Source of the DNA: Streptomyces muensis | GTDB taxonomy: Bacteria > Actinomycetota > Actinomycetes > Streptomycetales > Streptomycetaceae | Direction of reading: 5' to 3' | DNA length: 64,000 nucleotides | NCBI RefSeq assembly: GCF_021474425.1 | Contig: NZ_JAKEIP010000005.1 | Coordinates: forward strand, 1 to 64,000 | In this document: in pieces, positions 23,856 through 32,484 of the stretch | Position numbering within the stretch: the first letter of the stretch is position 1 | Layout: each line of letters opens with the position of its first letter | Notes under the pieces: generated by a model | What the model was told of the DNA's origin: nothing | The model's database searches: none | The model's input: the letters and a program-made list of their open reading frames with translations, nothing else | Position numbers and translations under genes: made by a program

Positions 23856-25043
23856 ATGACCACGGCTCACGACACCGAAGACGCCGACCTCGAGGTCGTT
23901 GAGGTCGTCGACGCGGAGCTCGTCGACGACGACCGGCTGCCCGCCGTCGTCGCGCCGGCGACACCCGCCAAGCCGCTGGTGGACCAGCACACGATCCTCT
24001 ACCCGGGCCAGGCCCTGCCGACCGAGGACTCCGGTCCGCGCTACACCCGGCGCGACTACGAGGTGTCCGAGGAGACGGCGCGCCGTCTGGAGGAGGAGTC
24101 CGCCCCCGACAACACCGACCGGAACTACCGGAACCAGCGACGGCTGTTCGCCGAGTGGTGCGCGTCGATGGGCCGGGTCGCCCGGCCGTGCACCACGGCG
24201 ACGTACGTGGAGTACTGCGCGCACCTGATCGCGCGGGAGATGGCCCCGAACACGATCAGCACCTACCTGTCGGCGGTGCGGACGTGGATGCCCGACGACA
24301 AGAAGCCGGGCACCAGCCAGGCCCGCGGCCTGCTGCGCGAGTACCGCAAGAACTGGAGCAAGCGCAACCGGGTCAAGAAGGCGCCGCCCATCACGGCCGC
24401 CATGGCCCGCAAGATGGTCGACACCTGCGACCTGCGCCACCCGATCGGGCTGCGGGACCGATTCGTCATCCTCGTGGGCCGCAAGGCCCTCAACCGGCGC
24501 AGCGAGCTGGCCCACCTGACCTTCGACGACCTGACCGTGGAAGATGGCGGCGTGGCCGAGTGGGTCGCCTTCTCCAAGACCGACCAGGACGCCGAGGGTG
24601 AGGACACCTGGGTACCCGCCGACGCCGAGGATCCCCGCTACGACCCGGTGGAGGCCACCCGGGACTGGCTCAACTGCCTGCACCGGCTCGGCGTGGACTC
24701 CGGCCCGGTGCTGCGCGCGCTCACCGTCGCCGGCACGCTGCAGAACCGGGACACGGCGACCGTGCGGGGCGACTTCGTCACCGGCGACGCCGTCAACGAC
24801 TGGATCCGCGGCCGCGCGTACAAGGCGCGCTTGAAGGACTGGCACAAGATCACCGCGCACGGGCTGCGGCGCGGCGGTGCGCAGGAGATCGCGGACGCAG
24901 GCGGGGACCCGACCAAGCAGGGCCGCTGGAAGGAGGGGTCCGCGACGGTGAAGAAGGAGTACCTGGACCGCGCCCAGACGAGGGCGGAGAACCCGTGGCA
25001 CAAGGTGGCGGAGAAGCGGCGCACCGAGGCGGCCCAGCAGTGA
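23856..25043 (+). CDS. int: Tyrosine recombinase integrase
   Basis: 395 aa, ATG start. An acidic ~70-residue leader precedes a core-binding domain (NYRNQRRLFAEWCASMGR...NTISTYLSAVRTWM) and a catalytic domain with the full set: Arg ~215 in NRRSELAHLTFDDL, Lys ~240 in FSKTDQ, His-x-x-Arg ~335-338 in HGLRRGG, GRWKEGSAT where the second His is Trp as in some active members, and Tyr ~368 in KKEYLDR. It should catalyse integration and, with a directionality factor, excision. It overlaps the next gene by GTGA. An initiator tRNA lies 0.8 kb away. Confidence 0.92.
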   Translation: MTTAHDTEDADLEVVEVVDAELVDDDRLPAVVAPATPAKPLVDQHTILYPGQALPTEDSGPRYTRRDYEVSEETARRLEEESAPDNTDRNYRNQRRLFAEWCASMGRVARPCTTATYVEYCAHLIAREMAPNTISTYLSAVRTWMPDDKKPGTSQARGLLREYRKNWSKRNRVKKAPPITAAMARKMVDTCDLRHPIGLRDRFVILVGRKALNRRSELAHLTFDDLTVEDGGVAEWVAFSKTDQDAEGEDTWVPADAEDPRYDPVEATRDWLNCLHRLGVDSGPVLRALTVAGTLQNRDTATVRGDFVTGDAVNDWIRGRAYKARLKDWHKITAHGLRRGGAQEIADAGGDPTKQGRWKEGSATVKKEYLDRAQTRAENPWHKVAEKRRTEAAQQ

Positions 25044-25297
25044 ACGGTCCGGCCCCCGGACAGTCGGTCGCGGCCGAGGAGTTCCATGTCACGGTGACCT
25101 TCCGGAAGGACGGCCCGGCCGTGACAGGCACGTGGGCGGACAGCGCCGTGGCGCTGGAGAAGTTCCTCGGCTTCGTGGGCTCGCACGGCAGCGTGCCCGG
25201 GGTGACGATCACCTTGTGGGCGGAGGCCGGCGGGGTGCGGGAGCCGCTGCGGACCTGGACGAAGGACGGCGGCCTGGTCATCCACCGGGAAGCGTGA
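25040..25297 (+). CDS. Unknown 85-aa protein coupled to integrase
   Basis: GTG overlapping the integrase stop. It is beta-rich with a repeated FHVTVTFRK...GVTITLWAEAGG pattern and no HTH. Because it is translated with the integrase it may modulate recombination, but it does not look like a usual excisionase. Confidence 0.5.
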   Translation: MNGPAPGQSVAAEEFHVTVTFRKDGPAVTGTWADSAVALEKFLGFVGSHGSVPGVTITLWAEAGGVREPLRTWTKDGGLVIHREA

Positions 25298-25436
25298 ACC
25301 GGTCGCGCACTACAGCCGCCGGACACGGCATTTCTAAGACGCCGCCCGAAGGGACGCTAACGAATGGGTCATAGAGGGCCGGTCTCCTCCTGTTGTTCGT
25401 AGGCGGCCCGGGGTGCAGCGGCGGAACCGGCGTCGG

Positions 25437-25464
25437 TTGAACTGGCGGTGCGCGGTGGCAGGAT
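25437..25464 (+). promoter_or_regulatory. SigA-type promoter
   Basis: TTGAAC, 16-bp spacer, CAGGAT. An in-frame GTG at 25470 would be a leaderless start; the GTG at 25500 has a GGGGAG site. Confidence 0.5.
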
Positions 25465-25499
25465 CGCCTGTGGATCCGCTCACGGACAGGGGAGCGGCA

Positions 25500-25769
25500 G
25501 TGGCGTGTACGTACGAGTGGCCCCGGGGGGCAAGCCGCGAGGACTCCGCGGCCCTGGAGGCATGGCTCGCTCAGCACGGCTGGGAGGTCGACCCAACGGT
25601 GTTCATGGCCGGCGCGCGGGGGCCGGCGGTCCAGGTGCGCCGGGTTGGTTCGGCCTGGGAGGACGGCGAGCCGGGGCTGTTGATCCTGCCGGGTGAGGTC
25701 GTGGAGTACGACGGCAGCGGGATGCGGATCGCGACCCCGGCATCGGAGACGGCCACGGTCGGCGCGTAG
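25500..25769 (+). CDS. Unknown 89-aa protein
   Basis: GTG start after GGGGAGCGGCA; the GTG at 25470 is the alternative. The sequence ALEAWLAQHGWEVDPTVF and LLILPGEVVEYDG suggests a small alpha/beta protein. No family recognised. It has its own promoter and a strong terminator. Confidence 0.5.
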   Translation: MACTYEWPRGASREDSAALEAWLAQHGWEVDPTVFMAGARGPAVQVRRVGSAWEDGEPGLLILPGEVVEYDGSGMRIATPASETATVGA

Positions 25770-25790
25770 TGCCCGGCGCCTCACACAGCT

Positions 25791-25821
25791 CCGGCCCCCC
25801 AACGTGATGTTGGGGGGCCGG
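25791..25821 (+). terminator. Intrinsic terminator
   Basis: CCGGCCCCCCAAC / GTTGGGGGGCCGG, perfect 13-bp stem, GTGAT loop, followed by GCCTTTG. Confidence 0.85.
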
Positions 25822-25828
25822 GCCTTTG

Positions 25829-25902
25829 TAGCGCGGGCCGGATTTGAACCAGCGACCTCTGGGTTATGAGCCCAGCGAGCTACCGAGCTGCTCCACCGCG
25901 CG
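25829..25902 (-). tRNA. tRNA-Met (CAT), initiator type
   Basis: The cloverleaf reads cleanly on the minus strand. The acceptor stem is CGCGCGG / CCGCGCT with an unpaired first position (C1 opposite U72). The anticodon arm is CTGGG-CTCATAA-CCCAG with the three consecutive G-C pairs that mark initiator tRNAs. The T arm is GCTGG-TTCAAAT-CCGGC, the discriminator is A and CCA is not encoded. The body is nearly the known Streptomyces tRNA-fMet, but the acceptor stem differs. Confidence 0.9.
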
Positions 25903-25983
25903 TCGGTGTGTGGCCTAGCGTACGCCACGCGGGTGGGCTGGGCAGGGATTTACCCGGCGGGTGCCGGAAAGAGGTGCGCGCGA

Positions 25984-26009
25984 GGCCCCAGCAGGGGATT
26001 CGAACCCCT
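25984..26009 (-). other. Isolated tRNA T-arm-like fragment
   Basis: On the minus strand AGGGG-TTCGAAT-CCCCT is a perfect T stem and loop, followed by GCTGGGGCC, which could be the 3' acceptor side. No matching D arm or valid anticodon arm was found upstream: the best anticodon-like loop lacks U33. It may be a tRNA relic or a 3'-tRNA-derived attachment core close to the integrase. Confidence 0.35.
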
Positions 26010-26165
26010 CGGTGACACCGGAGACCGCTGCAGTGGCGGCTGCCTCGGCAGACCCGCCCGGTCTCGCTCCAGTGGTGCGCAGAGCCTCGCGCACGACCAC
26101 GTTCCCGTGCATCGCCCGGCCGCTGCAACGGAGTTGTGGTGTCGATTCGGGAACACCCGACAGAC

Positions 26166-26531
26166 CTACTCCCAGCAGTGGCAGCCGACGCACAGGGTGC
26201 AGCAGCCGCACCCGTAGTCGCACATCGACGACTGGAGGTGCCCGCAGGCCGCGTTGATCGGGCTCTCGCCGGGGATCGGGCAGTAGCACTCGCCCTCGGG
26301 GCAGTTGCGGCGGCACCCGTCGTCCTCGCTGTCCGGTGGGAGCCCGCACGGCCCGGAGTGCGCGATCCCCTGGGGGCAGGCCCGGCCGACACCGTCGACC
26401 CACCGCCCGCAGACCGTCACGAAGAGCGCGCCCTCGGGGATCCGCCACTTCTCGTCCTCGGCCCGCTGCCGCGCGGCCCAGCCCGCCGCGACTTCGGCGT
26501 ACCAGTCGGTGCCCGCCTCAGCCGCCGTCAC
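26166..26531 (-). CDS. Cys-rich C-terminal protein (121 aa)
   Basis: GTG start overlapping the upstream gene's stop. The first half is a helical, Trp-containing part (DWYAEVAAGWAARQRAEDEKW). The second half holds about 15 Cys, ending CDYGCGCCTLCVGCHCWE, a metal-binding or disulfide-rich tail. No family recognised. Last gene of the minus operon that starts at 29563. Confidence 0.6.
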   Translation of the reverse strand: MTAAEAGTDWYAEVAAGWAARQRAEDEKWRIPEGALFVTVCGRWVDGVGRACPQGIAHSGPCGLPPDSEDDGCRRNCPEGECYCPIPGESPINAACGHLQSSMCDYGCGCCTLCVGCHCWE

Positions 26532-27196
26532 CGGCCGACCGCCTGCCGGGTGGGAAGGGCAGCGAGCGGGGACCGGTGGCCCCTAGGGGTTGCGCGGACG
26601 GCCGGCCAGTCGATCCGACGGCTTCGCAAGACCCGGTCCAGGTCGGCCTGGCGGTAGAGGCGGACCTGGGTGTGGTGCCATCCCTCCACGACCTCCGAGT
26701 GGCTGAGCATCCCGGCCCGTACGAGGTGGTCGAAGTCGCTCTCCCTCACGCCGAGGACCTTGGCCGCCGCGTCGCGCATGTAGAGGCGGCCCGCGGCCGA
26801 GGCGCGTTCGACCTTGCGTCGGTCAGCGGCACGGAAGGTCTCAAGGGTCAGTCCGCAGTAGAGCGGGCGGTCGTGGTACTCCCCGCGGATGGGCAGGTGG
26901 CCCCGGCGAGCCAGCTCGGCTGCGGTCCCGGAGTGCACGGTCATGCTGTAACGCCCGGCGAGGTACTCCTCGGCACGGGCGGCTCCGACGTCCGGGAGCG
27001 TGCCGGTGGCCTGCTTGATGGCGTCGATGTTGGCGACGGTGTCGTCGAAGACGGCGGCCGACCAGCGTCCGCCGTCGACGTCCGGGCCGGGGATCAGGCC
27101 CAGACGCTGCCCGCGTTCGAACTGCCACAGGTGCAGGCCGGAGCGGGTGGGGAACTGCACGGGGCCGTACGACTTGAGCGGCGCGGTGGTGGTCAC
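26528..27196 (-). CDS. HTH-containing unknown protein (222 aa)
   Basis: GTG start overlapping the upstream stop by GTGA. Residues ~145-190 (DAAAKVLGVRESDFDHLVRAGML...HTQVRLYRQADLDRVL) look like a MerR/excisionase-type winged helix. The N-terminal ~130 residues are unrecognised. Probably DNA-binding. Confidence 0.55.
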   Translation of the reverse strand: MTTTAPLKSYGPVQFPTRSGLHLWQFERGQRLGLIPGPDVDGGRWSAAVFDDTVANIDAIKQATGTLPDVGAARAEEYLAGRYSMTVHSGTAAELARRGHLPIRGEYHDRPLYCGLTLETFRAADRRKVERASAAGRLYMRDAAAKVLGVRESDFDHLVRAGMLSHSEVVEGWHHTQVRLYRQADLDRVLRSRRIDWPAVRATPRGHRSPLAALPTRQAVGR

Positions 27197-28563
27197 GTCG
27201 GGTCTCCGTTCGGGTCGGTGCAGCTGGTGTCCGAGGTTTGGGGGGCGAGGGCTTCGGCGTGGAGGGTGCGCTGCAGGTCGCCGTCCTTCACGTGGGAGAC
27301 CAGGAAGCCGGCGTACGTCACCAGCTCGCTGCAGGGGGCCGGCGGCGGCGTGATCTCTTCCTTCTGCTGGTAGTACCGGCTCCGGGGGCGGCGTCGTGGA
27401 CGCGGGGGAGGCCCCTTGCGGGGCAGCGGCTTGCCGATCGCCGCGGCGTGGTGCTTCACCGCTGCCGTGTCAATGCCACGCAATCCCGTGGGCTTCGGGT
27501 TCGGCAGGACTTCTGCGGTGTCGTCGACGGAGGCGTCAACGGCCGCCTGGGGGTCGGTCCCGTCGACGGCCGCGGTGAACGCGGCCACGGCCATGCGCAC
27601 GTACGTCCAGGCGGCCGTGTGGACGGCCCCCTCCAGGCGTTCCTTGTGCTGCTCGGCGAGTTCGGCCTCCCGGGTGGCCGCCGCGATGGCCAGGTCGTAT
27701 CGCTCGGCACGCAGGTCGGCGATCTCGGGTTCCTCGCCTTCGCGGGCCTCCGGCGACTCGGCCGCGGCGCGTCGCCCGGCCTCCTCCCCGGTCTTCCACG
27801 CGTCCCGCCAGGCGCCTGCAAGCGCGTCGCACCGGCGGCCGGCGCGGACCAGGGCGGCGTCGACCTCCTTGGGCCAGACGACGATGCCGTCGGGGTGCGG
27901 GGCGTTGATCTCGGGGTAGACCTGGGCGTACTCCGTCCAGTGCTGCCGGTAGTAGCGGCGCCCCTCTTCAGTGATCTGGTAGCCGACCCCGCGGGTGGCC
28001 TCCTCGGCCAGGCCGTATTTGTCGATCAGGACCTTCTCGATGGTGGTGCTGTACGTCCAGCTGAGGGGCTTTCCGCGCTGGTGGGCGCTCCAGAGGTAGC
28101 CGAGGACCTGCCAGGACCGGTCGGACAGTTCAACGGTCGAGCGGCTGCCGCGCCCCATGTCGTGGGCGGCCCGGTACACGGCCCGGCCCTCGCGGGTCAG
28201 GAGCACGGTGTGCATGATGCCGAACCGTGTGGCGCGGATGTGCTGCTCGATGAGGTCCTTCTCGATGAGCACGGTCATCGTCGCCCCGTTGCCCTGGTTG
28301 TGGTAGCCCTCCCATTCGAGTCGGCTCTGCAGCGTGGTGATGCCGAACAGGTCCCGGTTGTAGGGCTCGTGGGTGAAGTCGATCTGACGCCACTCGGAGG
28401 CCGGCCTCTTGTCGTACTTTCCCTGGGCGGCTGCGTACGCGCGGTTGGCCTCGTTCTCCTGGTCGAGGTCATAGATGATGCGCACGAACGCCTGCTGCCG
28501 CTCGTTCAGCGCCTCCCAGACAGCCAGTCGACGCTCCCGCACGGTGGGCTTCTTAGCGGGCAC
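27193..28563 (-). CDS. Unknown large protein with winged-helix-like half and coiled coil
   Basis: 456 aa, GTG start at 28563 overlapping the end of the upstream gene. The N-terminal ~210 residues have two winged-helix-like stretches (LLTREGRAVYRAAHDM and VGYQITEEGRRYYRQHW). Residues ~240-310 are a charged coiled coil (DLRAERYDLAIAAATREAELAEQHKERLEGAVHTA begins there). A basic Pro/Arg stretch (PRKGPPPRPRRRP) lies near 395. It is probably nucleic-acid binding; no family recognised. Confidence 0.6.
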   Translation of the reverse strand: MPAKKPTVRERRLAVWEALNERQQAFVRIIYDLDQENEANRAYAAAQGKYDKRPASEWRQIDFTHEPYNRDLFGITTLQSRLEWEGYHNQGNGATMTVLIEKDLIEQHIRATRFGIMHTVLLTREGRAVYRAAHDMGRGSRSTVELSDRSWQVLGYLWSAHQRGKPLSWTYSTTIEKVLIDKYGLAEEATRGVGYQITEEGRRYYRQHWTEYAQVYPEINAPHPDGIVVWPKEVDAALVRAGRRCDALAGAWRDAWKTGEEAGRRAAAESPEAREGEEPEIADLRAERYDLAIAAATREAELAEQHKERLEGAVHTAAWTYVRMAVAAFTAAVDGTDPQAAVDASVDDTAEVLPNPKPTGLRGIDTAAVKHHAAAIGKPLPRKGPPPRPRRRPRSRYYQQKEEITPPPAPCSELVTYAGFLVSHVKDGDLQRTLHAEALAPQTSDTSCTDPNGDPT

Positions 28564-29563
28564 GGACGGCCCCCGTGGGGCGCACATGCCCATCCTTGGG
28601 CGCGTCGATCGGGCACCAGCCACCGCGGACGAGTCCGTCCTCGAGGAGTTCGAGGACGTCGTCCTGGTCCTCGTCGTCGAGGCGGAGTTGGGTGTGCGGT
28701 CCGACCGGGCCGGCGAGGATCAGCACCTTGCCGCGCTGGCGAGCGGTGGTCACCCATTCGTCGGTGAGGTCGACGGCGGCGAGGAAGAAGTGCCCGTGCC
28801 CTGTTTCCTCGTCCGGGGCGGAGGTGGCCGCGCGTACGGCGATCCAACTTGGCGGGACAGTGCCCGTGTTGTGCTCCACGCGCAGCGACCAGCCGCGCTC
28901 GCCCATGTCGCTGGTGCCCTCGTAGGCGAAGCCGTCCTCGAGCAGGTGGAAGTCCAGGAGGTGGAAGAGCGACGGGTGTGGCTCGTAGTCCTCCGCCTCC
29001 GCGGTGATGAGCAGCACCGGCAGCGGCGGACCGTCGGGCTCGTCGGCGGGCGCCAGGTGCGCGGCGGCGGTGAGCCCGAAGTGGATGATGCGTTCCTCGG
29101 GGTCGTCCGGGACTTCGACGCTGACCCTGTGCGGCTGTTGCGGGATCTCGACGGGGACGGCCCAGCGGATCACGGAGGGCTTGCAGGCGGCGTGGGCGAA
29201 GTTCGTCATCATCACGTGCGTGGCCGGGTTGAGGTCCGGGTCGTAGACGCTCACGGTGAAGATGACCGAGGTCGGGTCGGTGGCGGTGCTGCCGGGCTCG
29301 TAGCACTCGTAACACTCGTACTTCTTGGCCGACCGCTCCTGCAGGAACTCCCGCAGGTCGTATTCAACTCCGATGTGGCCCTCCCCGTCGACGAAGCGTT
29401 CGACTTCGGGGGTGAGGACGAAGCCGCCCTGCGCCTCGTCCGTGCGCTCTGCCCGCGGCCTGCGCAGGGCCTCCAGGGCGGCGGTGTACGACATGCCGGT
29501 CTTCTCGGCCAGGTCGTGTGCGCGGCCGGAGAGGCTGTTGCTGGTCTTCTTGTTCTTCGTCAC
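28553..29563 (-). CDS. Unknown protein with shared N-terminal 'TGMSYTAAL' motif
   Basis: 336 aa from the GTG at 29563, which has GGAG nine bases upstream; an in-frame GTG at 29578 is the alternative. The first 40 residues (SGRAHDLAEKTGMSYTAALEALRR) follow the same pattern as the N-termini of the products at 29997 and 32485, and may be a short DNA-binding or targeting helix pair. CYECYEP (~85) may bind metal. The rest is an acidic beta-rich domain. First gene of a four-gene coupled minus operon with a DNA-damage-type promoter upstream. Confidence 0.6.
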   Translation of the reverse strand: MTKNKKTSNSLSGRAHDLAEKTGMSYTAALEALRRPRAERTDEAQGGFVLTPEVERFVDGEGHIGVEYDLREFLQERSAKKYECYECYEPGSTATDPTSVIFTVSVYDPDLNPATHVMMTNFAHAACKPSVIRWAVPVEIPQQPHRVSVEVPDDPEERIIHFGLTAAAHLAPADEPDGPPLPVLLITAEAEDYEPHPSLFHLLDFHLLEDGFAYEGTSDMGERGWSLRVEHNTGTVPPSWIAVRAATSAPDEETGHGHFFLAAVDLTDEWVTTARQRGKVLILAGPVGPHTQLRLDDEDQDDVLELLEDGLVRGGWCPIDAPKDGHVRPTGAVRAR

Positions 29564-29769
29564 GACAGCGAACTCCACGGCAGGACACCCACGCTGCCCG
29601 CCACCAGTTCGTCGGTCGGTCGAAGAAGGGCAGGGTTGAACCTCACGGGCCCTTGCCCGGCGGGATGCCGGGTGCCGATCTCCTGGCCGGCGAGCCTTCG
29701 ACCGTTCGTGCCGTCGCTGCGTGGGAGCGGACGGCGGGTCTGCGCGGTGCGTGTCCAGCGCTGCCACCA

Positions 29770-29792
29770 AGCGTAGTGGCTGCCACTGACAA
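29770..29792 (-). promoter_or_regulatory. PafBC-type (RecA-independent DNA-damage) promoter
   Basis: On the minus strand TTGTCAGTG, eight bases, TACGCT. This equals the mycobacterial/actinobacterial RecA-NDp consensus TTGTCRGTG-N8-TANNNT that PafBC activates after DNA damage. It points toward the four-gene minus operon that begins at 29563. Confidence 0.7.
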
Positions 29793-29953
29793 TGGGGCCA
29801 CACACAACCGACCGCCAGAGCGGCTATCCTCGGCAGCGGCGGGCACGACCGCCACTCGCTGAAGGGGACCGCAGCCCACGCTCGGGTTCCCGGTTGTAGG
29901 CCAAGACCGTCTTTCGACTCATCGTGCGCGCTGGCCTCGTCCGCTCTCTGCGT

Positions 29954-29977
29954 GGCGTGCGCGTGGGGCATGCCGTG
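29954..29977 (+). repeat. Duplicated leader segment, copy 1
   Basis: A 24-nt stretch identical to 32446-32469. It contains the palindrome GGCATGCC and ends a few bases before the ribosome site of the paralogous gene. Flanking leader sequence (AAGACCGTCTTTCGACTC) is also similar in both copies. Confidence 0.75.
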
Positions 29978-29996
29978 CGCCAGGAGAGTGCGACCG

Positions 29997-31340
29997 ATGT
30001 CGAAGAAGCCCCGCCGTGACCGGCAGGTACGCGATCGCGAGATCAAGCGGCTGAAGCGTGAGCGCGGGATCAGCCACACCGAGGCGATGAGGATCGTGGA
30101 CGCCGGGCGGGTCCCCGCCGACGCCGCCGGTCTGTCCCCGTACGTGCCCCCGAAGGGCCTGCACCTGCCGGACGGGTGGAGCAAGGACGGCACGCCGTTC
30201 ACGCCGCCGCCCGGGGTGCCGCCGAAGTCCGATCCCTACGGCCACGCCCACGATGTGGGTGCCGGCGCCTATCTGCTGACCTTCACCGTGCCGGACCGGG
30301 AGGACTGGTACGGGACCGAGGTCGACAAGGCCGTGAAGGCGATCGTCTACGCCCACCGCTTCCTGGTCCGACCCGGCGTCGGCTGGTACCGGGCCCATGC
30401 GTCGGTGTACGGGCCCATTCCGATCACGGTGCCGTACAGCTCCGACGCCGAGACCCCCGACGGTTTCGTCACGGTGACGGTGATGGTCACCCCGTACGCG
30501 CGGATCGGTGCGGGTCTGCAGGAGCTGATCGCGTTCATGGAGGACTCGGTGCGCGTGTCCTCGGAGACGGTCCTGGGCCTGTATCCGGTGGCGGCCGGCC
30601 TGGAGCCGGAGCGGTTGCCGGTCGAACTGGACATGGCAGACGGGATCCGGGAGCGGCTGGAGCCGCGCGACTTGTCGTGGATGCATCGGCATCCGACGCT
30701 GGCGGACCACGGCCCGGCGTACGAGACGTATCCGGACCGGGTGGTCGACATCCGGGCCCGCGGCTGGCGGTACACCGGCGAGGGCCGCTACACCGTCGAC
30801 TACGAGGCGCTGCGGGACCTGCCGGAGCGCACGTACGACGAACTCGCGGCGATCGACGGGCCCTTGAGCGTCGTGGAGGAGCCCAACCCGTACAACGCCG
30901 AAGACTTCGTGAAAGCCCTGGAGTCCGCCGGCACCGCCGCAGCCGCCTCACTCCTGGTGGCGCTCTACCAGCTGGACGCCCAATACAAGGAGTGGTCGCA
31001 GGAGTCTGGCGAGCCCAGCTGCTCGCTGACCGCGGGCCGGGAGGGCTCCTGGGAGAGCGAGACCATGATGGCGATGGTCCAGGACCTCGGTCCGGCGCTG
31101 GCCGGGCAGCCGGACCGGTTCCATGCCGAGACCACGGAGGCCCTGAAGGAGGAGCTGGAGGGCTGGACGGGCATGTCGCAGCACTACACCGAAGTCGCCG
31201 AGAACGTTGCGGTGCTGTTCTCCCGCGCCGCGGACAACCAGGGCGGCTGGAGGGCGCTCGCCGATCAGGAGCTCCAGGCCGTGGAACCGCTGCGTACCTG
31301 GCTGATGTCGAAGTCGCCGACCCGGCTCGCGCAGGCGTAG
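29997..31340 (+). CDS. Unknown protein, paralogue A of a duplicated pair
   Basis: 447 aa, ATG start after CAGGAGAG. The N-terminus (REIKRLKRERGISHTEAMRIVDAG) matches the motif of its neighbours. The middle (~75-220) is beta-rich. The C-terminal ~200 residues match the product at 32485: ASLLVALYQLD, AGREGSWESE, HYTEVAENVAVLFSRAADNQGGWRALAD in the same order. GWRYTGEGRYTVDYEAL marks a YT-type strand before it. No known family. The pair and its leader arose by duplication. Confidence 0.65.
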   Translation: MSKKPRRDRQVRDREIKRLKRERGISHTEAMRIVDAGRVPADAAGLSPYVPPKGLHLPDGWSKDGTPFTPPPGVPPKSDPYGHAHDVGAGAYLLTFTVPDREDWYGTEVDKAVKAIVYAHRFLVRPGVGWYRAHASVYGPIPITVPYSSDAETPDGFVTVTVMVTPYARIGAGLQELIAFMEDSVRVSSETVLGLYPVAAGLEPERLPVELDMADGIRERLEPRDLSWMHRHPTLADHGPAYETYPDRVVDIRARGWRYTGEGRYTVDYEALRDLPERTYDELAAIDGPLSVVEEPNPYNAEDFVKALESAGTAAAASLLVALYQLDAQYKEWSQESGEPSCSLTAGREGSWESETMMAMVQDLGPALAGQPDRFHAETTEALKEELEGWTGMSQHYTEVAENVAVLFSRAADNQGGWRALADQELQAVEPLRTWLMSKSPTRLAQA

Positions 31341-31389
31341 GGCGCGCAGGGCCGGCCGGAGGTGAGGCTCTGGCCCAGGGGCCGCTGTG

Positions 31390-32160
31390 TCATGCCGCCG
31401 AGGAAGAAGCGATCTTCTCCGTGAAGTCGTGACAGTCCTGGTCGGTCAGGGTGAACCCCACACTCGGCCCCCGCTCGGAGAGTTGCGGCATGGCCGGGAC
31501 TCCCAGTTCCATCAGCCGCCGCCCGTCGGCCGGACTGCACCACAAGGTGACCATTCCCTGGGGATGCCCGGCCCACGTGGCGGTCACCCCGCCCCGAAGA
31601 CCCGCACGGCGCCGCAGCGCCAGCATGAGCCGGTCGCCCGCCGCGCACTGGTCGTCGGCGCGTACGGTACGCCCGTCGATGATGGCGTTCTCGCGGGCGG
31701 CGATGGCTTCCCAGTCCGGTGCGACCTGCCCGGGCTTCGGCGGGACCCAGTGGCAGCGGATGCCGCGCGTCCAGCGAAGGCGGCTGTCGCAGTCGGCGAT
31801 GGCGAGCGAGAGGCGGGCCTCCGCGCTCAGGGCCTCGGCGAAGCGCGCGCCCGTGGAGGCATGGAGCAGATCGTGAATGCCCCGGCTGGCGACGTACAGG
31901 GAGAGGACGCTCCCGGTCGGGTGCGCGTCCAGGCCGTCCAGGTGAAGGTTCAGCAGGAGCCGGTGCATCGCAGGATCGGACTTCCTGCGGGCGGCGGCCC
32001 GCTCCTTGAGCGTGGCCCACGCGGAGGAAACCGTCGCCGCGATCACCTGGCAGGTGACCTCAACGGCATCCGGATCGCCGTACTCGTCGTCGGGAAGGTG
32101 CCACCGCACGGCGTCGCTGGTAAACGGCACGAGCCGTTCGAGTGTGTCGGTGTCGAGCAT
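31390..32160 (-). CDS. Unknown protein (256 aa)
   Basis: ATG start after GGGAGGG. The N-terminal part is acidic (MLDTDTLERLVPFTSDAVRW), the centre Ala/Arg-rich and helical, and the C-terminal third beta-rich with GLRGGVTATWAGHPQGMVTLW. No motif recognised. It sits between the two paralogues on the opposite strand. Confidence 0.55.
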   Translation of the reverse strand: MLDTDTLERLVPFTSDAVRWHLPDDEYGDPDAVEVTCQVIAATVSSAWATLKERAAARRKSDPAMHRLLLNLHLDGLDAHPTGSVLSLYVASRGIHDLLHASTGARFAEALSAEARLSLAIADCDSRLRWTRGIRCHWVPPKPGQVAPDWEAIAARENAIIDGRTVRADDQCAAGDRLMLALRRRAGLRGGVTATWAGHPQGMVTLWCSPADGRRLMELGVPAMPQLSERGPSVGFTLTDQDCHDFTEKIASSSAA

Positions 32161-32484
32161 GTTCGGGCCCTCCCTGGCCGTCGGCAGACCGCGCTCATCG
32201 TACGGAGGAAGCCGGGTTGTTGGGGGCGAGGGGCCCGGTCGTCGCGCAGCGCGACACCGAAGTCGCCGACCAGTTCGCGCCGGCGTAGGGCCACACGTCG
32301 GGCTGGGCCGGTAGAGTCAGGCGGTGGCGGTTGCGCGACCGCCTGATTCCGTGAGGGACGACCGGCCCACGCCCGGTGCTCCCGCAGCCGGACAAGACGT
32401 CTTCGACTCCTCGTGCAGCAGCATCGCCCACCACTCTTGATGTGCGGCGTGCGCGTGGGGCATGCCGTGTGACAGGAGTGTTCG
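32161..32484. other. Leader/regulatory region of paralogue B
   Basis: No gene is seen. The right half (32391-32480) is the second copy of the leader found before 29997, including GACAAGACGTCTTCGACTC and the 24-nt identical segment. Confidence 0.5.
32446..32469 (+). repeat. Duplicated leader segment, copy 2
   Basis: Identical to 29954-29977; contains GGCATGCC; followed by ACAGGAG. Confidence 0.75.

Larger units (their letters stand above)
29564..29996. other. Divergent regulatory region
   Basis: About 430 bp without a gene between divergent operons. It holds the PafBC-type promoter for the minus operon (29770-29792), a ~180-nt 5' leader before 29563, and on the plus strand the leader that is duplicated at 32.4 kb (29898-29990). 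Confidence 0.6.

Noticed and set aside
25984..26100. Complete second tRNA on the minus strand
   Set aside because: The T arm is perfect, but the only anticodon-like loop (CACTGCA) lacks U33 and the D arm and acceptor do not fit.
29560..29805. 81-residue minus-strand frame upstream of 29563
   Set aside because: It overlaps the promoter and 5' leader, and its composition is not protein-like.
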